A program made the translations under genes and the position numbers. Shown here piece after piece: positions 11,700 through 23,721 of a DNA stretch of 64,000 bases (positions are counted from its first letter, which is position 1; each line of letters opens with the position of its first letter). The notes under the pieces are model-generated. The model ran no database searches. It had not been told where the DNA came from and saw only the letters and a list, made by a program, of their open reading frames with translations. The stretch covers positions 45,097 to 109,096 of the forward strand of contig NW_024003395.1 of assembly GCF_014805625.2 (NCBI RefSeq), given 5' to 3'. Origin of the DNA: Glossina fuscipes (taxonomy: Eukaryota; Arthropoda; Insecta; Diptera; Glossinidae).

Positions 11700-14600
11700 A
11701 ATTGTTAAACAAGATTTTAGGGATGTGCCAAGAATTCGAAAACAAACTTTCTTTTTAAATTTTTTGCAGAGTTTACAAAGAATTTTGTTTATGATAAAAA
11801 TGTTGTTGACCTTCATTGGCATGCCAGTCAAGTTTATTTTTCTTAATGAACTGGAAGAGTTCTTTCAGAGTAATTATTACTCAAAGACATTCAATTATGT
11901 TTGATTCTTTGGTTCTAAGATGATTTTATACCTAATGTTGCCGTCACAGTGAGTTTATCTGTCGCCTCATTTAATCTGATATGATACCTCGGTCAATGAT
12001 TTCCCGGGACTGATACATGATGCATGCATTACATGACGATCGATTTTAGAAAATGCCAATGCCAAATGTCAAGTGGCTTATGAAAATGTTATGCCATTTC
12101 GATCATTTCGCCACATATGACAACAGGTTTAGTCAACTTGCTTTTGCTATTTTCAAAGCAATGCGAAATGGGAATTTTATGTGCCGTCCTAATATACAGA
12201 TTTTCGGGAGGAGAATATATTTTTCAAGCTAAAAAGTGCTTTCAAAGGTGTTTTGGCAACATTTCTCGGACGAAAAGAAGAATTTATTGATGACGCGCTG
12301 ATCTTAGAAGAGACCTGTTGAACGTAATGGACGTCCAGAGAGAAACCGACAAGTGAAGTTGCAAGAGGCAGCCGACATCCGAAAGATATCAAGATGCTGC
12401 GTAATCATTGCTTTGCTTGTGTATGAGAAACCTTCCTTTCCAAATAGGGAGCAATGAAACAATAACAGTTAAAGTAGTAAAATTGCCTGAAAATTGTATA
12501 AATTGAAATATTTTTGCTGCAGAGGGAAAGAGTTATATCAAATGATGAGACTACTGCGGAAACTTAGAGTCCAGATAAATCGTTCTATAAGAAATTAGAA
12601 AAATATCACAGAAACGTTGAACTAATTGGATCAATTCCTCTTGAAGCAAACGTTGCAGAAAGTACGCGTTTTTCTTAGTCTCGCAAATTATTGACTGACA
12701 TGCTGAAAAGGGGGAAAAAGTTATTCTCTTGAAAATCACTTCATCACATGATATAAACTTATGTGTGTTTTTGTCACACTGAAGTACAATACGTTAAAAG
12801 GATAAAAATTAAAAAATTAAGGAAACATTTTCGATTTTATCACTAAGTTTGATGGGATTATTTTTTGTGAAGTTATTGCATTAAGCGATAATCACAGTAG
12901 GGAAAAACACCGCAAAGTACGAATTACAGTGAGATGCGATTCTTTATATATGTCATGCAAAAATGTGTTTGAATAGAATTTCAATTGATTCACTGTCATG
13001 CCTACGGGAGAACTGTGCGATGAAATCTAAGGCATTTTTCTTAGTGTGCAGATGACATTTAATTAACGTCTCAAACACACGCATTGATTTCAAAGAAGAC
13101 TAAATAAAATACATGATTTATATGAAAAGCAAATATTTAACCTTGACCGTGTAATACATACGTAAATCCATCCAAGTCGTTTGTAAGCTATTTTTGACAC
13201 ATTTTTCAATATATGTGAACAACGCAATCACAGATTTTTGCGACAATGGTTTTTTTTTATCTTTTTATTCATAAATAAATTAACATATTTGGTCGAATGA
13301 TTACTTTTTTAAGCAAGCATTTGCGAACATAAAAACATTTTTTTGTTATGATATGCTAATCAAGATATCTATGAACTTATACACGTGTACGTATCGTATC
13401 GTCGGCTGTGCACCTAGCTTTACATATAAATAAATGAAAATGTATATAATGACTTGTTCTAAAGTTCGCAAATGATTGCTTTTTGAAAAACTCATCGTGT
13501 GATATAACATTCCTTAAATTTCTTTTCAATCAAGTTGTTGTTGCATACAAAAAGCTTTCAAGCACCAAATGATTCTAAGCAGTTTCAAGTTAAATGAATT
13601 ATTCATTAATTTTAATTTTTTCGGCTTGACGGCGTAAGTCACCCACAATTCAAATCAGCTGATCATCGAAAAGGTCTTCACGATTAATCTGCGAGGGTAT
13701 TTCTGCACCTGAAACAAGGTAAGAAGAAGGTCACACGAGTATATTAAAAAATATCAAAGAACGTATTGAAATCAAAACGCGTACACAATCTCTCTTTCTC
13801 GTCCTACTTTTCTCTTTGGCTCTCACTTTCACTTTCCTATTCCTATTTTAATCAAGAGTTCATTTCAACTTTTGTTCGATTTTTTGAAAAATCATCTATG
13901 TGTGTGAATAGGTTATTATCTTTTAAAATATAAAAGCGGTTTAGACAACTCTGCGCCATGATCATTACAATTTATCTTAATCATTGTGATCGTAGAAAAA
14001 ATTAGCTGGAGACGTTGTCTGCACTTGTCTTTCGGGCTTATATTAGATAGTCCAAAAAAAAATTAAGCACTCAAAAAGTCACAGTACATATCATTTTGTA
14101 TTTGATTGCAAGATAGAGGGTCGATGATAAAATGCAGAAAATATCCAACTGACATACGATGTTGGAAGTCATATCTTTTTAAAGCATTAAAGGCGTGTAT
14201 TGCTTTTACGTAACTAACAAAATCTCTAAAATGTATTCGCGTCCGATAAAAGTCAGTGTAGAATACGTTTCATTTTATTGGTTGGTCTATTGTGTTTTGT
14301 TTATCCTAAGGGAACTTTTGACTTGGACTTTTAGTAAAGGGACATAAAAATGAAGTCACTTACCTGTCAGAGTAGAAAGCTGTGCTATATACTTTTTAAT
14401 GATGAGAAATAACTTTAAGGAGAGGCTAAGGTAATCTTCCTATTATTTGTTTTCTTTCACACAATTCGTGGCATTCCAATTTCTTTTTTTTCAGGCCATG
14501 CGGGGACATTTATCATACTTTTTTTTCAATGTTATCAGTTGTTAAAGAGACAACGTCTGCAATTTATGCAAACTTTTTATCGGAATTTGGATTCAATCAC

Positions 14601-15180
14601 GGGGACATTACGAGCGTTGGTTATTATTAACTTGGTATAAATAAACTTAATGATTTTTAATACTACGAAGAATCGGAAGAAAGGAAATAATGTTTTGATG
14701 ACCTGCATCTTTGCATATTTTGCTTATAAGCCACTCTTGCAAGTCCAGAAGAAAGGCATATGGATTAAAATTGTTCGGAAGTAGAAGAAAAATCGGATAT
14801 AAGTTGTAAAAAGAATCGTAAAATTTGCCATAGTGGTCGATACACCAAAGACTGAAGACCAAGATCGTCGAGATATACCGTCGATATATATAAAAAAGAG
14901 TATACTTTGTTTACATTTTGCAAAGCATTTGTTTTTTTTTATTTATTTTTAAAATATCATCATATTCGTAATGCGATGATAACGATGAAAACATACGAAA
15001 TAAAAGCTGCATTTTTTATTATTCATTTCAATAGAAAGATGAATCAATTTTTCGCATATCATTATAATTATATTAAACAAATGATGTTGTCCATAAGCGA
15101 GGCATTTATTATTATATGAGTTATTTGAATATTTCCAAATTATAGGGAGGAGTTTCCGTTCACACGAGTTATGATCTCGA
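11700..15180. other. Intergenic between carbonic anhydrase and the Tweedle gene
   Basis: No coding frame with a recognisable motif on either strand. The sequence is AT-rich with pyrimidine-rich patches (for example CTCTCTTTCTCGTCC near 13790-13840). No RNA gene or transposon could be supported. Confidence 0.5.
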
Positions 15181-15186
15181 TTAGCA

Positions 15187-15223
15187 ATAAAAGTTCGACT
15201 GCAGCACGATTAGATTATCAGTT
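15187..15223 (+). promoter_or_regulatory. TATA/Inr core promoter of the Tweedle gene
   Basis: An ATAAAAG TATA-like element starts at 15187 and a TCAGTT initiator spans 15218-15223 with A+1 at 15220, so the TATA element sits about 32 bases upstream, the usual fly spacing. This would give a 58-base 5' UTR before the ATG at 15278. Confidence 0.6.
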
Positions 15224-15277
15224 CAGAATTGAACGCTCATCAAGCAGCTAAGGAAACGTTACAATCTCTACCAGAAA

Positions 15278-16320
15278 ATGAATATATTCATGGTAGGATT
15301 TAAGATGTTGTTTGAAGAATTTATCAAAAGCAAATAATAAAATCGATTTTTTTCTTGCAGACAATTTTGTTCGCATCTCTTACAATAAATAAATCTTCGT
15401 CAGAAATCGGATCGCCGTACAGTTATTATAACAATTATAATGAAATACCGTCAACGTTTTACCAACCACCGCCTGAAGTGCAACAGCCTACGTATAAAAA
15501 CTATATACAAGTCTTTCCTCACAATTCACACTTTCATCACTCGCCACCGATCGCCACTCAACAACAGAAATTTATAATCCCAAGCCAAGAGATCACAGGT
15601 GCTGTTGTAAAGTATCCTATACCGTCAGACATTTCCGCGCATTTTAATTTTAACCATCAACCAACTGTAATAGCAAAAGCACCTCAGACTCGTTATCACC
15701 ACGTACACGAATCAAAAAAACCGCTTATAACTAAAACTGTTTTCATTCACGCGGCTCCGGAGGAAACAGAAGAAGATATCGACCAAGAAGCAATTCAATT
15801 AGCTCAGCAGCCTCGCAAGCATTACAATGTTATCTTTGTGAAAGCGCCATCGCAAACTAGCAAAGCAACTGCTCTCAATTTGGTCAAGGGGCTTAAAGAA
15901 GAGAAGACTGTGGTTTATGTATTAAGTAAGAAGACAACTGCTGCCGATCTTCAAGACGCTATTGCGGATACACCGCGACATATTAATAAGCCTGAGGTGT
16001 TCTTTATTAAATATCGTACGCACGAAGAGGCGGCAAATGCCCAGAAAGAAATTTTAACGCAATACGATAGTTTAGGTGGTTCCACGACCATTGTTGATGA
16101 AGGTGTTGCACCGACCACTTCTGTTGTCGATTCACTTAACGTTCACGATTCAAGTGATATTGACGATCATTTGCAACATATCGATCCAGCGCCGCAAGAG
16201 ATTGCAATTGCCCAACAACAGCCTCAATTACAAAAGAATCATTTTGAGGAAGACGAAGTAGTGAAAGCATTTTTAACAACGAATAAGGGTTATTTGCCGC
16301 CATCAACGCGAGCTCTTTGA
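15278..16320 (+). CDS. Tweedle-family (DUF243) cuticular protein
   Basis: Structural protein of the insect cuticle; Tweedle proteins are secreted by epidermis and are thought to bind chitin. Two exons: 15278-15292 (five codons, MNIFM) and 15361-16320, joined in phase 0 across a 68-base intron (ATG|GTAGGA, TTCTTGCAG|ACA), total 324 residues. The short first exon followed by the rest of the leader is the usual arrangement for fly cuticle-protein genes. Residues about 120-240 are the DUF243 domain: TKTVFIHAAPEE, KHYNVIFVKAPS, EEKTVVYVLSKK and KPEVFFIKYRTHEEA are all present in order. The region before it is rich in Pro, His, Gln and Tyr; the tail is Gln- and acid-rich and ends in the GYLPPSTRAL type of C-terminus. 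The leader is short and only weakly hydrophobic, so secretion rests on family membership. Confidence 0.9.
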
Positions 16321-16404
16321 AAATACATAATCCATTGAAGATAAGTAGTTGGTGTAAAAATTATTTTTAGTTGCATTTTAATACTAAGTCTTAATCTTAA
16401 GGTA

Positions 16405-16410
16405 AATAAA
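16405..16410 (+). terminator. Poly(A) signal of the Tweedle gene
   Basis: AATAAA 85 bases after the TGA stop, in an AT-rich tail. Placement is what one expects for a short 3' UTR. Confidence 0.6.
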
Positions 16411-16439
16411 TATATTTTCTACTGTTGAAACACTATGCA

Positions 16440-17600
16440 AAGACTTTTTAAAATATGGCCGCTCCACAGAAAAGCCCGATTCGAAATCAGTTTCTAAATC
16501 CAACGGTATAATTAAAAAGATAGGCCTATTCCAATTACTTCTGGGTGCTGCTTAAATTCACACAAACTTGATATATCCTTTCATCGCAAGTGAGGCAGAG
16601 AATAAAATTTGTTGTTGAAATGATGTTGAAACAAATAACTGCAGGAAACTATCGACTTTGGTGCAACCTTCGACTCATTGCAAATAATTCCCGAAAAACA
16701 ACATATTAGAGGATAAGTTGAAAAATTACATTTGCCTTAAGATGAGATTGAGCCTTTCACGCACCACTTTAGCAGATCGATACCATTTTTCAATAAGAGT
16801 TCCAATTAAATTTTATATGTGGGTTAGGGGTAAAAAGAAGTGCCTTTATCAGATCGGTATACCCGCTGGACGCGGCTGCAATAAATGCTCGTTCGTAAAT
16901 CGACCACATTTATCACTCGGCCAGAAGCCGACCACGCTGCTCTCCTTTCGTTACTACTTCTTTCTCTCTGACGATCATCCCTTTTTTACACATGTAGAAG
17001 ATATTCCTTGAGGATGATATTAAAACAAAAATAAAATATCGGTAGTGCGCAGTCGCTCAACACAATAATAGCATCGACCCTGACAGAAGTGATTTGGAGA
17101 AGGCGAAATAATGAAAGTTTATCTAACGACGAATAAATTGTAACTTAGCGTTTTTTAAGTATTTTGTAACTAGATCACGTCCAATTTCAATTCAGCTTTT
17201 CGACACTACGAGCCGAGAGTTTAAATATAAGATTCATCTTTTAATTTATTTTTCGTAGGGCATGAAGTGTTGAAGACAGCAGGCAAGCAGAAGGAAAAAT
17301 CAATTTGATTAGATGATGTCAGAATCTTGGGATTTTATTTTGCATTGAATTTTTATTGTTACGTTTATGTCGTCCAGACGTTGTGCAAGACTTGTTCGCC
17401 GCTATGAACATGTTGCGTAGACGGCTGTCACTTATTTTTAGACACCAATCGAATTTATTACGCTAGTCACATGCCAGTATCTATTTCTTCAGTCTAATTC
17501 TTGTTACCGGGACAATTTCAGATAGCAAAGCGCAAAGACGCACTACGCTTTATAATGTCTTCGGTGCGCGTCGGCGGATATTACAACACTAACGACAAAT
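16440..17600. other. Intergenic between Tweedle and the protease cluster
   Basis: No recognisable coding sequence. The segment 16860-16985 is less AT-rich than its surroundings (CGCGGCTGC, CGGCCAGAAGCCGACCACG), but its open frame shows no known motif and is not called as a gene. Confidence 0.5.
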
Positions 17601-17610
17601 CGTGCATATT

Positions 17611-17616
17611 TTTATT
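17611..17616 (-). terminator. Candidate poly(A) signal of protease SP1
   Basis: TTTATT on the plus strand (AATAAA on the minus strand) about 107 bases beyond the stop codon of the gene at 17723-18598. Confidence 0.4.
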
Positions 17617-17722
17617 CCTCAGCAATCGGCGGTATAATGAAATAAATAATTAATGTCATCTTATAATTAATTAATTATAATAATTTAAAATTATTAGACA
17701 CACAAATGCGATAGTTATGTGA

Positions 17723-18598
17723 TTACTTAGGAATAATTTCTATCTCTTTTTTTAAATGCGTCATTTGCTCCTCGGTAGTCTGCGGCACTTTATTGCTGGT
17801 GCAACCCTTCGTAATTGTCCGAATGAAATCGTAATAAAAATGAATCTTAGCATTAGCGTCGGGATAGCCTTTGGCACAAGGGCGTCCCCAGTTAACTAAT
17901 CCTACCAGCTTGTTATTATGAACTAAAGGCCCGCCGCTGTCGCCATGGCAAGCACCCTTACCCTTCTCATTGAAAGTGCATAAATGGCCGACATCTATCC
18001 AAGCACTATCGTTATGAGCAGCACGGCACTCTTCAAACGGTACATATGTCACATTTAATGTTTGTAATTTCTTTGGTACTTCGCCGCCTAATGACAGCGT
18101 ACCCCAGCCTGTTAATATTAGTTCGTCTCCCTCTTTCAAAGGTGCGGTATTCAAATCCACAGGTTGAGTATGTTCATTAAATTCTATGGTTTCGTTTAAA
18201 TGTATTAAAGCGATATCGTTAGCATAAGCGGGATTATTGTAACTGCAGTGCTTTATAATGCGATCAACGAAATAGTAACGGCCCGTACAATTCTTAAGTT
18301 CTTGAGTACCGGTAAGTATTTTAATTTTTTCGGCTTTTTGACGAACAACACAATGCGATGCAGTAATAATCCAACTTTTATCAATGATGGCGCCACCGCA
18401 AAAGTGACGATTTTTTAAAGTCTGTATAGAGATTTGATAAGGCGCGAGACCATCGGAGGCGTCACTACCTCCGACAATACGATTGGACGTAAATTGTGGC
18501 GGATAGATTACATCGCTATCCATTGGCTTTGCTACCGCCATCGATAATAACACACTAAAAAGTAAACGCACGTAAGTAATTTCTCTTCCCTTGTACAT
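17723..18598 (-). CDS. Chymotrypsin-like serine protease SP1 (S1A) with C-terminal tail
   Basis: Secreted endopeptidase, 291 residues, single exon. Hydrophobic leader at about residues 9-23; propeptide ends at Arg40, followed by IVGG (41-44), so activation by a trypsin-like enzyme is expected. Triad: His82 (TASHC), Asp128 (NDIAL), Ser221 (GDSGGP). The S1 pocket has Gly215 and Asp247 at the positions of chymotrypsin 189 and 226, as in brachyurins and fire-ant chymotrypsin, so broad or chymotrypsin-like specificity is inferred rather than trypsin-like. Resembles Drosophila CG17475/CG31265-type proteases. Extra cysteines Cys118 and Cys266 are shared by the whole cluster; Cys104 is unique and unpaired. 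After Cys266 there is a 25-residue Lys/Glu-rich tail not present in its neighbours. Three or four N-glycosylation sequons (NCT, NET, NVT, NDS). Confidence 0.9.
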   Translation of the reverse strand: MYKGREITYVRLLFSVLLSMAVAKPMDSDVIYPPQFTSNRIVGGSDASDGLAPYQISIQTLKNRHFCGGAIIDKSWIITASHCVVRQKAEKIKILTGTQELKNCTGRYYFVDRIIKHCSYNNPAYANDIALIHLNETIEFNEHTQPVDLNTAPLKEGDELILTGWGTLSLGGEVPKKLQTLNVTYVPFEECRAAHNDSAWIDVGHLCTFNEKGKGACHGDSGGPLVHNNKLVGLVNWGRPCAKGYPDANAKIHFYYDFIRTITKGCTSNKVPQTTEEQMTHLKKEIEIIPK

Positions 18599-18650
18599 GT
18601 TATATGTGCAGCAAGACGTTAACTAAATTCTTATTTCCTTACGATTAACA

Positions 18651-18658
18651 CTTTTATA
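18651..18658 (-). promoter_or_regulatory. TATA box of SP1
   Basis: TATAAAAG on the minus strand in a GCATATAAAAGTG context, 53-60 bases upstream of the start codon. A start near 18627 would leave a 5' UTR of about 29 bases. Confidence 0.6.
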
Positions 18659-18669
18659 TGCTTTACACC

Positions 18670-19730
18670 CAGCAGGGAGATATACACCACTGCAATAAAC
18701 TTCTTAAATATTATGTAGAAAGCATGTTAATGCCGATCACGTTTCTGTATGCGAAGCGTTACTTTAAGTACCACTAACTCTCACTTGCCTTTGATTTATT
18801 TTTTTTTTTTGTAGCTTATTACCAATGCAAGTGAGTGATCCTGCGGTGAACGAGCTTATCGAATCATTAACAATTCAATTAAGGTCTACATTTATTACCA
18901 ATAAGTTTAAGATAATTTCATTATATGTGGGTTTTTGAAAATATGGTGCCAATCAAACTTTAAGAGCGCTCTATACGAGACGGTTTGCCGATCATGATCA
19001 AAAAATCGAAAGAGATAACTTCTTAGAGTTGTCTTTGTTGTCTTTTATTTAAATACTTACGCAAAATACGAAGATTTAATAAAGCAATTTAGCGCTCTCT
19101 AAAGCAGTTGCAATGAAAACAAGGAATCAGAGAAAAATGTCGGGTCAAACTGGCTAAATTCAGCTAAAGGTGTTCCTATGAAATCAAGTTTTTGATTCAT
19201 TTTAAGTGAAAGCGTTGTGTAAGCAGTAAAGGACTATAAGTGGATCTTTACAATTTGTTTTTTGTTCTCACGTTAGTAGGTACGACGGGCGAATTGGGTA
19301 TTATCTGGATTCCCTTAGCTTATTGGATTGAGTGAATATTACAATAGCTATCAGTAGGGAAAAGGCGCGAGAAGCTGGCTCTGCAGTGCAAAATAAATTT
19401 GGAAGCGGATTAATCTTTTTCGGGACGCATATGATCTGACGTGCTCATCATGAACATGCGTCGACTTGGTCATCGTAAATTTTTAAGCAATGCAAGCTCC
19501 ATTTTGATCGCAAATGACGCAGCAAGCTTTTCACTTAGCAACATGCCTACGACAACCCGGGCCATCACGAAAAGTTTCACATTTTTATTGCTTTATCAAA
19601 AATTCCCGGAACCAATTTATCGTAAGAAGCGATCTTTTAAACAAAATTCCCTCAGTTATTTCATTTGATCGTTTACTGCTTAAGTTTATATTACAAATAA
19701 TGTCATATATTAGTTTAGACACCATTGGAA
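18670..19730. other. Intergenic between SP1 and SP2
   Basis: No recognisable coding or RNA feature on either strand; short AT-rich frames only. Confidence 0.5.
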
Positions 19731-19779
19731 AACCTTGTACTTGAGTTATTTACACGTCCAACCGAATGAGCAGGAAGTC

Positions 19780-20589
19780 TTAGCAGATATTGGAACCCGC
19801 CATTACTGCTTGTATCCAGGTGTAGTAAAAAGGAACACTGGCAAATGCGTCAGGATAACCGACAGCACAAGGCTCACCAAAATTAACCACTCCCACCTGC
19901 TTACGGCTGGCATCCACCAACGGGCCACCAGAATCTCCAATGCACGATCCCTTCCCCGGGCGGGTATCAGTGCATATATGTCCTTTGCCTAACCACGCCG
20001 AGTTACGTATATGGGCAGCACACAATTTATGATTTAAATAATTTAATTCAACTCTCTGCAAAATATCAGAGTAATTGCCCCAAGGTTTAACGCTACCCCA
20101 ACCGGTCAAAATAAGTTTATCTTTATCGTTCAGATAATTTCGCTTAGCCAATTTAATGGGTTGAGTGTGCTTATTATATACAATCGGTTTAGTTAGATGC
20201 ACGAGAGCAATGTCATTGTGATACATCGGCTTGTTATGTAAACAGTGCAATTTAACTTCATCCACCAGATATTCAGCTCCTGGTCGTGTCCAATTAAGTG
20301 TGCCAGTGACAATTTTCAGATACTTTTTAGGCCAATCAAGGCAATGACCCGCTGTGAGTATCCATTGTGGCGCAATAATGGAGCCTCCGCATACATGTTC
20401 GCCGAATACGTTCTGTATCGATACTTGATAAGGTGCTGTGCCCTCGCTAACTGCAACGCCTCCAATAACGCGAGATTCCGGAAGAGATTTTCTCGGTTGC
20501 AACGCTTCTAAATTGCTTATAATTCGAGCTTGACCGAAAGCGAACAAATTTACTAAACTAATTGCAATTGTAGTTGAAATGCAGTACAT
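19780..20589 (-). CDS. Chymotrypsin-like serine protease SP2 (S1A)
   Basis: Secreted endopeptidase, 269 residues, intronless. Leader at residues 1-21 (ISLVNLFAFGQA); propeptide cleavage Arg40 before VIGG. Triad: His82 (LTAGHC), Asp126 (HNDIAL), Ser220 (GDSGGP). Pocket: Gly214 (position 189), Ser215 (190) and Asp247 (226). The usual Trp215 is Phe here (VVNFG), a substitution shared with SP3 and expected to reshape the substrate groove. Cluster-typical extra cysteines are Cys116 and the terminal Cys269. All three family disulfides (42-58, 168-182, 191-220) can form. Divergent enough from SP4-SP6 to be an older duplicate. The start was chosen because it gives a complete leader just downstream of an AT-rich promoter. 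Confidence 0.9.
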   Translation of the reverse strand: MYCISTTIAISLVNLFAFGQARIISNLEALQPRKSLPESRVIGGVAVSEGTAPYQVSIQNVFGEHVCGGSIIAPQWILTAGHCLDWPKKYLKIVTGTLNWTRPGAEYLVDEVKLHCLHNKPMYHNDIALVHLTKPIVYNKHTQPIKLAKRNYLNDKDKLILTGWGSVKPWGNYSDILQRVELNYLNHKLCAAHIRNSAWLGKGHICTDTRPGKGSCIGDSGGPLVDASRKQVGVVNFGEPCAVGYPDAFASVPFYYTWIQAVMAGSNIC

Positions 20590-20671
20590 TTTCCCCTTTA
20601 TTTCAATAACGCTGCTCTTCGCTTCAAGGTTCTTATTGTTAATGACTTTCTGTACATGAAAATGTTTATCT

Positions 20672-20700
20672 ATATATATATATATTTCTATGTATGTACT
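20672..20700. repeat. TA microsatellite upstream of SP2
   Basis: Run of TATATATATATATATA directly visible. It may double as the TATA region for SP2, lying about 85-105 bases upstream of its start codon, but no initiator fixes this. Confidence 0.6.
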
Positions 20701-23640
20701 GTTTTTTAATCAAAATAGTTCTACGAATTATAATTTTTTGTTTAGAATTCAACGAAAATTTTTAAATATTATGCCTTGAGGTTTATTAGATTAACTTGAA
20801 ACTGTCGTCTTCTGATTTGATAACATTCGATAAGATATCACAAACAAAGGCATTCCCTTATGTCTGGTTCATATAGTAAAAAAAAAAAAACTTAACGAAC
20901 TTTGGACTTTTAAAAATAGCGTGCTTGTGAAGTCTTTTTTTTTGCAGAGAAGGCAACACATCGGTACTCAAGAATACGATCTAAACTTGTCAATAAGTCC
21001 ATAAAAACTAAAATGTGCCAAAGCATTTATTCGATCGGCATAAATTAATACGAATTCTGTGGACTTTATTGGTAGATGTACCGGGTGCATAAACAAGTCT
21101 TTACTGGTTGTTTTAAGAAATGGTTTCTTTTTTTCTTTTTTTGTGAGCACTTCTCTGCGTAACGGTATTACTTTTGACTTTACTCAGCGATATAAGTTAC
21201 CTTCGTGAAGTATGTCGAGAGAGCTTTTAAAAGTTCTGTTCCCTGTCTATGCTTCCAACCATCTGACAATTGTTCATGGATTTTTCTGTTCAACCTATTG
21301 CCGCACGGCAATTTATGAGATATTTTTTTTTAAAATTAGCTGCAAGGACGAAAGCTTTCGAAAACGATTCGGACTGGACCACTTCCCATATAAAGGTTTG
21401 TTTTAAAAGGTCGTTCTATAATATAGTGTAATTATATGAATTCAGAAAAGTAGTATAGGATAGTTGAAAGTGGGTCTTGATCGACTATTCGTCGTTCCGA
21501 CTGTTAGTTATTTTAAAAAAAGTTATCAGTTCAAATTTACTTTTGATTTACAATAATAATAGCATTTGTAAGGTATGATTCATGGTGAATTTTTACATTC
21601 TGATGCAAGTAAGCCTTTTCGAAAAGCATTTTAAGATTAGTCCGTGGAATAAGTTAGTGGAATATTTATAAACTATTCTAGTTTTTTTTAGATTTTTATG
21701 ATTTCACTACTTGATTAACTTTATTGCACACAATGAACTATAGATCAACCGCATTTCATTAATAATTTACCAAATTATAAGTACACATATATATTTTCTA
21801 TTAGCGGTCAGATACACTGCGGAAGGAGCGCCACTTTTAATTTTTAGTCATTCTAGAAATTCTTTCTCGTAAGCATATTTCTTTCAAAACCGACTGTAGC
21901 GACGATGTGGCAACTAAACCAGAAGTAGTTCATTCCATTGACTTTATTTATCTATTAAGATGATGAGTAGCAAAAAGTCTTTCAACACTTTTAAGAATTA
22001 AGTTTTTCAATTGTCTTAAGGATTAATAAACAAAAGTTGCCTTAATTCACTGTCGTATTCTGGTCGATTGTATTAAGAAAAAGTATGCATCTTCTTGTCA
22101 TAGTCTGGTAAATTTATACGAAATCTGGTGTACCGGAGCAACAGCCACAATAAAAAAGCTCCTCAATATTAAATTTTTTATCCAACAAGATTGTTAAAGA
22201 TTTTGCGATTGCTTTGTGACTTGGGATGTGTCTGTTGATATTGGTCAGGATCCTTAATCTCTCGATTAATGCACAAGCCTTTTCGTGTTCACAAAAATAT
22301 TCAAACAGATCTATCCTCAGTGTAATAACAACAGAGCGAAGAGTTGCTGAGAAATGCAAACGATGTGTAATTAAATTTTTTGCTTTTGCTTCAATCGTCA
22401 TTTTGTCGGGAAAGTCTTTGAATTGACCAAATTAATGTACCTGCGTCCAAAGTTCAAAGCTTCTTATCAGTGAATAATTGTCGTTAAATTAATTTAAGCT
22501 GTAAGTGCAAGTAAATTGTTGTTTTTAATACTTTGAAATATTCCTCTCTATTATTCCACACCAGCCATGAATGGAATATTTTCACTATATGCTACATATG
22601 TTAAGGATTTAAATTGTAAGTCAGGAATACTAGGAAATGCGATATTCCGATACGGACTTGATCTATTGAATGCGATAAGACTATGACAACTTTCGGCTTT
22701 AGGTCTTAGAGCCGATAACTAAATCGAGCAAAATCGAAACAGCGAAATTTTTTAGTGAAGCTCTGCTCTGAAACAGTAAAAGAGATGCTCCTTGGATCAA
22801 TAGTTTAAAAAATGTGGTAGTGTAGGGTATGTTTTTAGGCCGCTCATAAGTGAACCCCATTTTAAATATGTAATAATTATAATAACTTGTCGGCGCGTGT
22901 TATTAAAGACTGTCAGTTGTTCTAAAAAGCTCCAAAAGTATAGGCTACGATTGCGTTCGCCATTACCATCAGCATTCGGGATCTCCGTAAATTCCTGCAA
23001 CAGCCTACGCTCTAGAGCCCACCCCAATATTCATTACATTAGCCTGAATCTTATCTGCTCGGGAATATTATTAATGGAAACCTTCGGTTCGAGTTTTCCC
23101 CGTCCGTTCTTCACGGCAGTATACACCACTTTGTTAACGCGGTGCATAAAAGCTAACTTTAATAAGAAATTTGTTTCATTTACAAGTAGCTTTGAATTCG
23201 TACAAGTACGAGGGCGGTATAGAATAAAACCAAGGGATATCCCTGCATAAATTGAAAAAAAACAATCCAAACGTTTGTAGTATTGTAATGTGGCCTGTAG
23301 AAGTTAGAGGGAGAAACTTTATTAAGCGAATATGTTCTTATATCATGATGGAGCGTCGAATTGTTCGTTGGTTTATATTGAATCTGCATCTCTTATAGGA
23401 TTCAAATCAGATTCAAGTAAAGTCGGTCTGAAGACAGTTCTCTCATCTTTCGATTAAAAAGAAATATTTCAGTCTTTATACATGCGCTTAAAGTAGTTCC
23501 TATCCAACACAAGGCAAACACCCCTTCCTCCCCATATTTCGGAAAAAGTTTTCTATTCATAATAATGAAAGCGTTGCGCTAAACTTTTTAGTTAAAAAAC
23601 ATGCAATCAATAAGACTTAGCTTAGCTTAACAGTAATGGA
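20700..23640. other. Intergenic between SP2 and SP3
   Basis: About 3 kb without a supportable gene. At 21340-21420 the string GATTCGGACTGGACCACTTCCCATATAA matches the decayed dispersed repeat at 45250-45290. The short frames around 22.1-23.4 kb show no motif and overlap one another on both strands. Confidence 0.5.
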
Positions 23641-23721
23641 TTTATTAAATGAAATCTTTGCTTAATCCATTCACTCTTAGTGACTTAGTTTAATTTAGAT
23701 TTTATTTATTGATTTCTTTGC

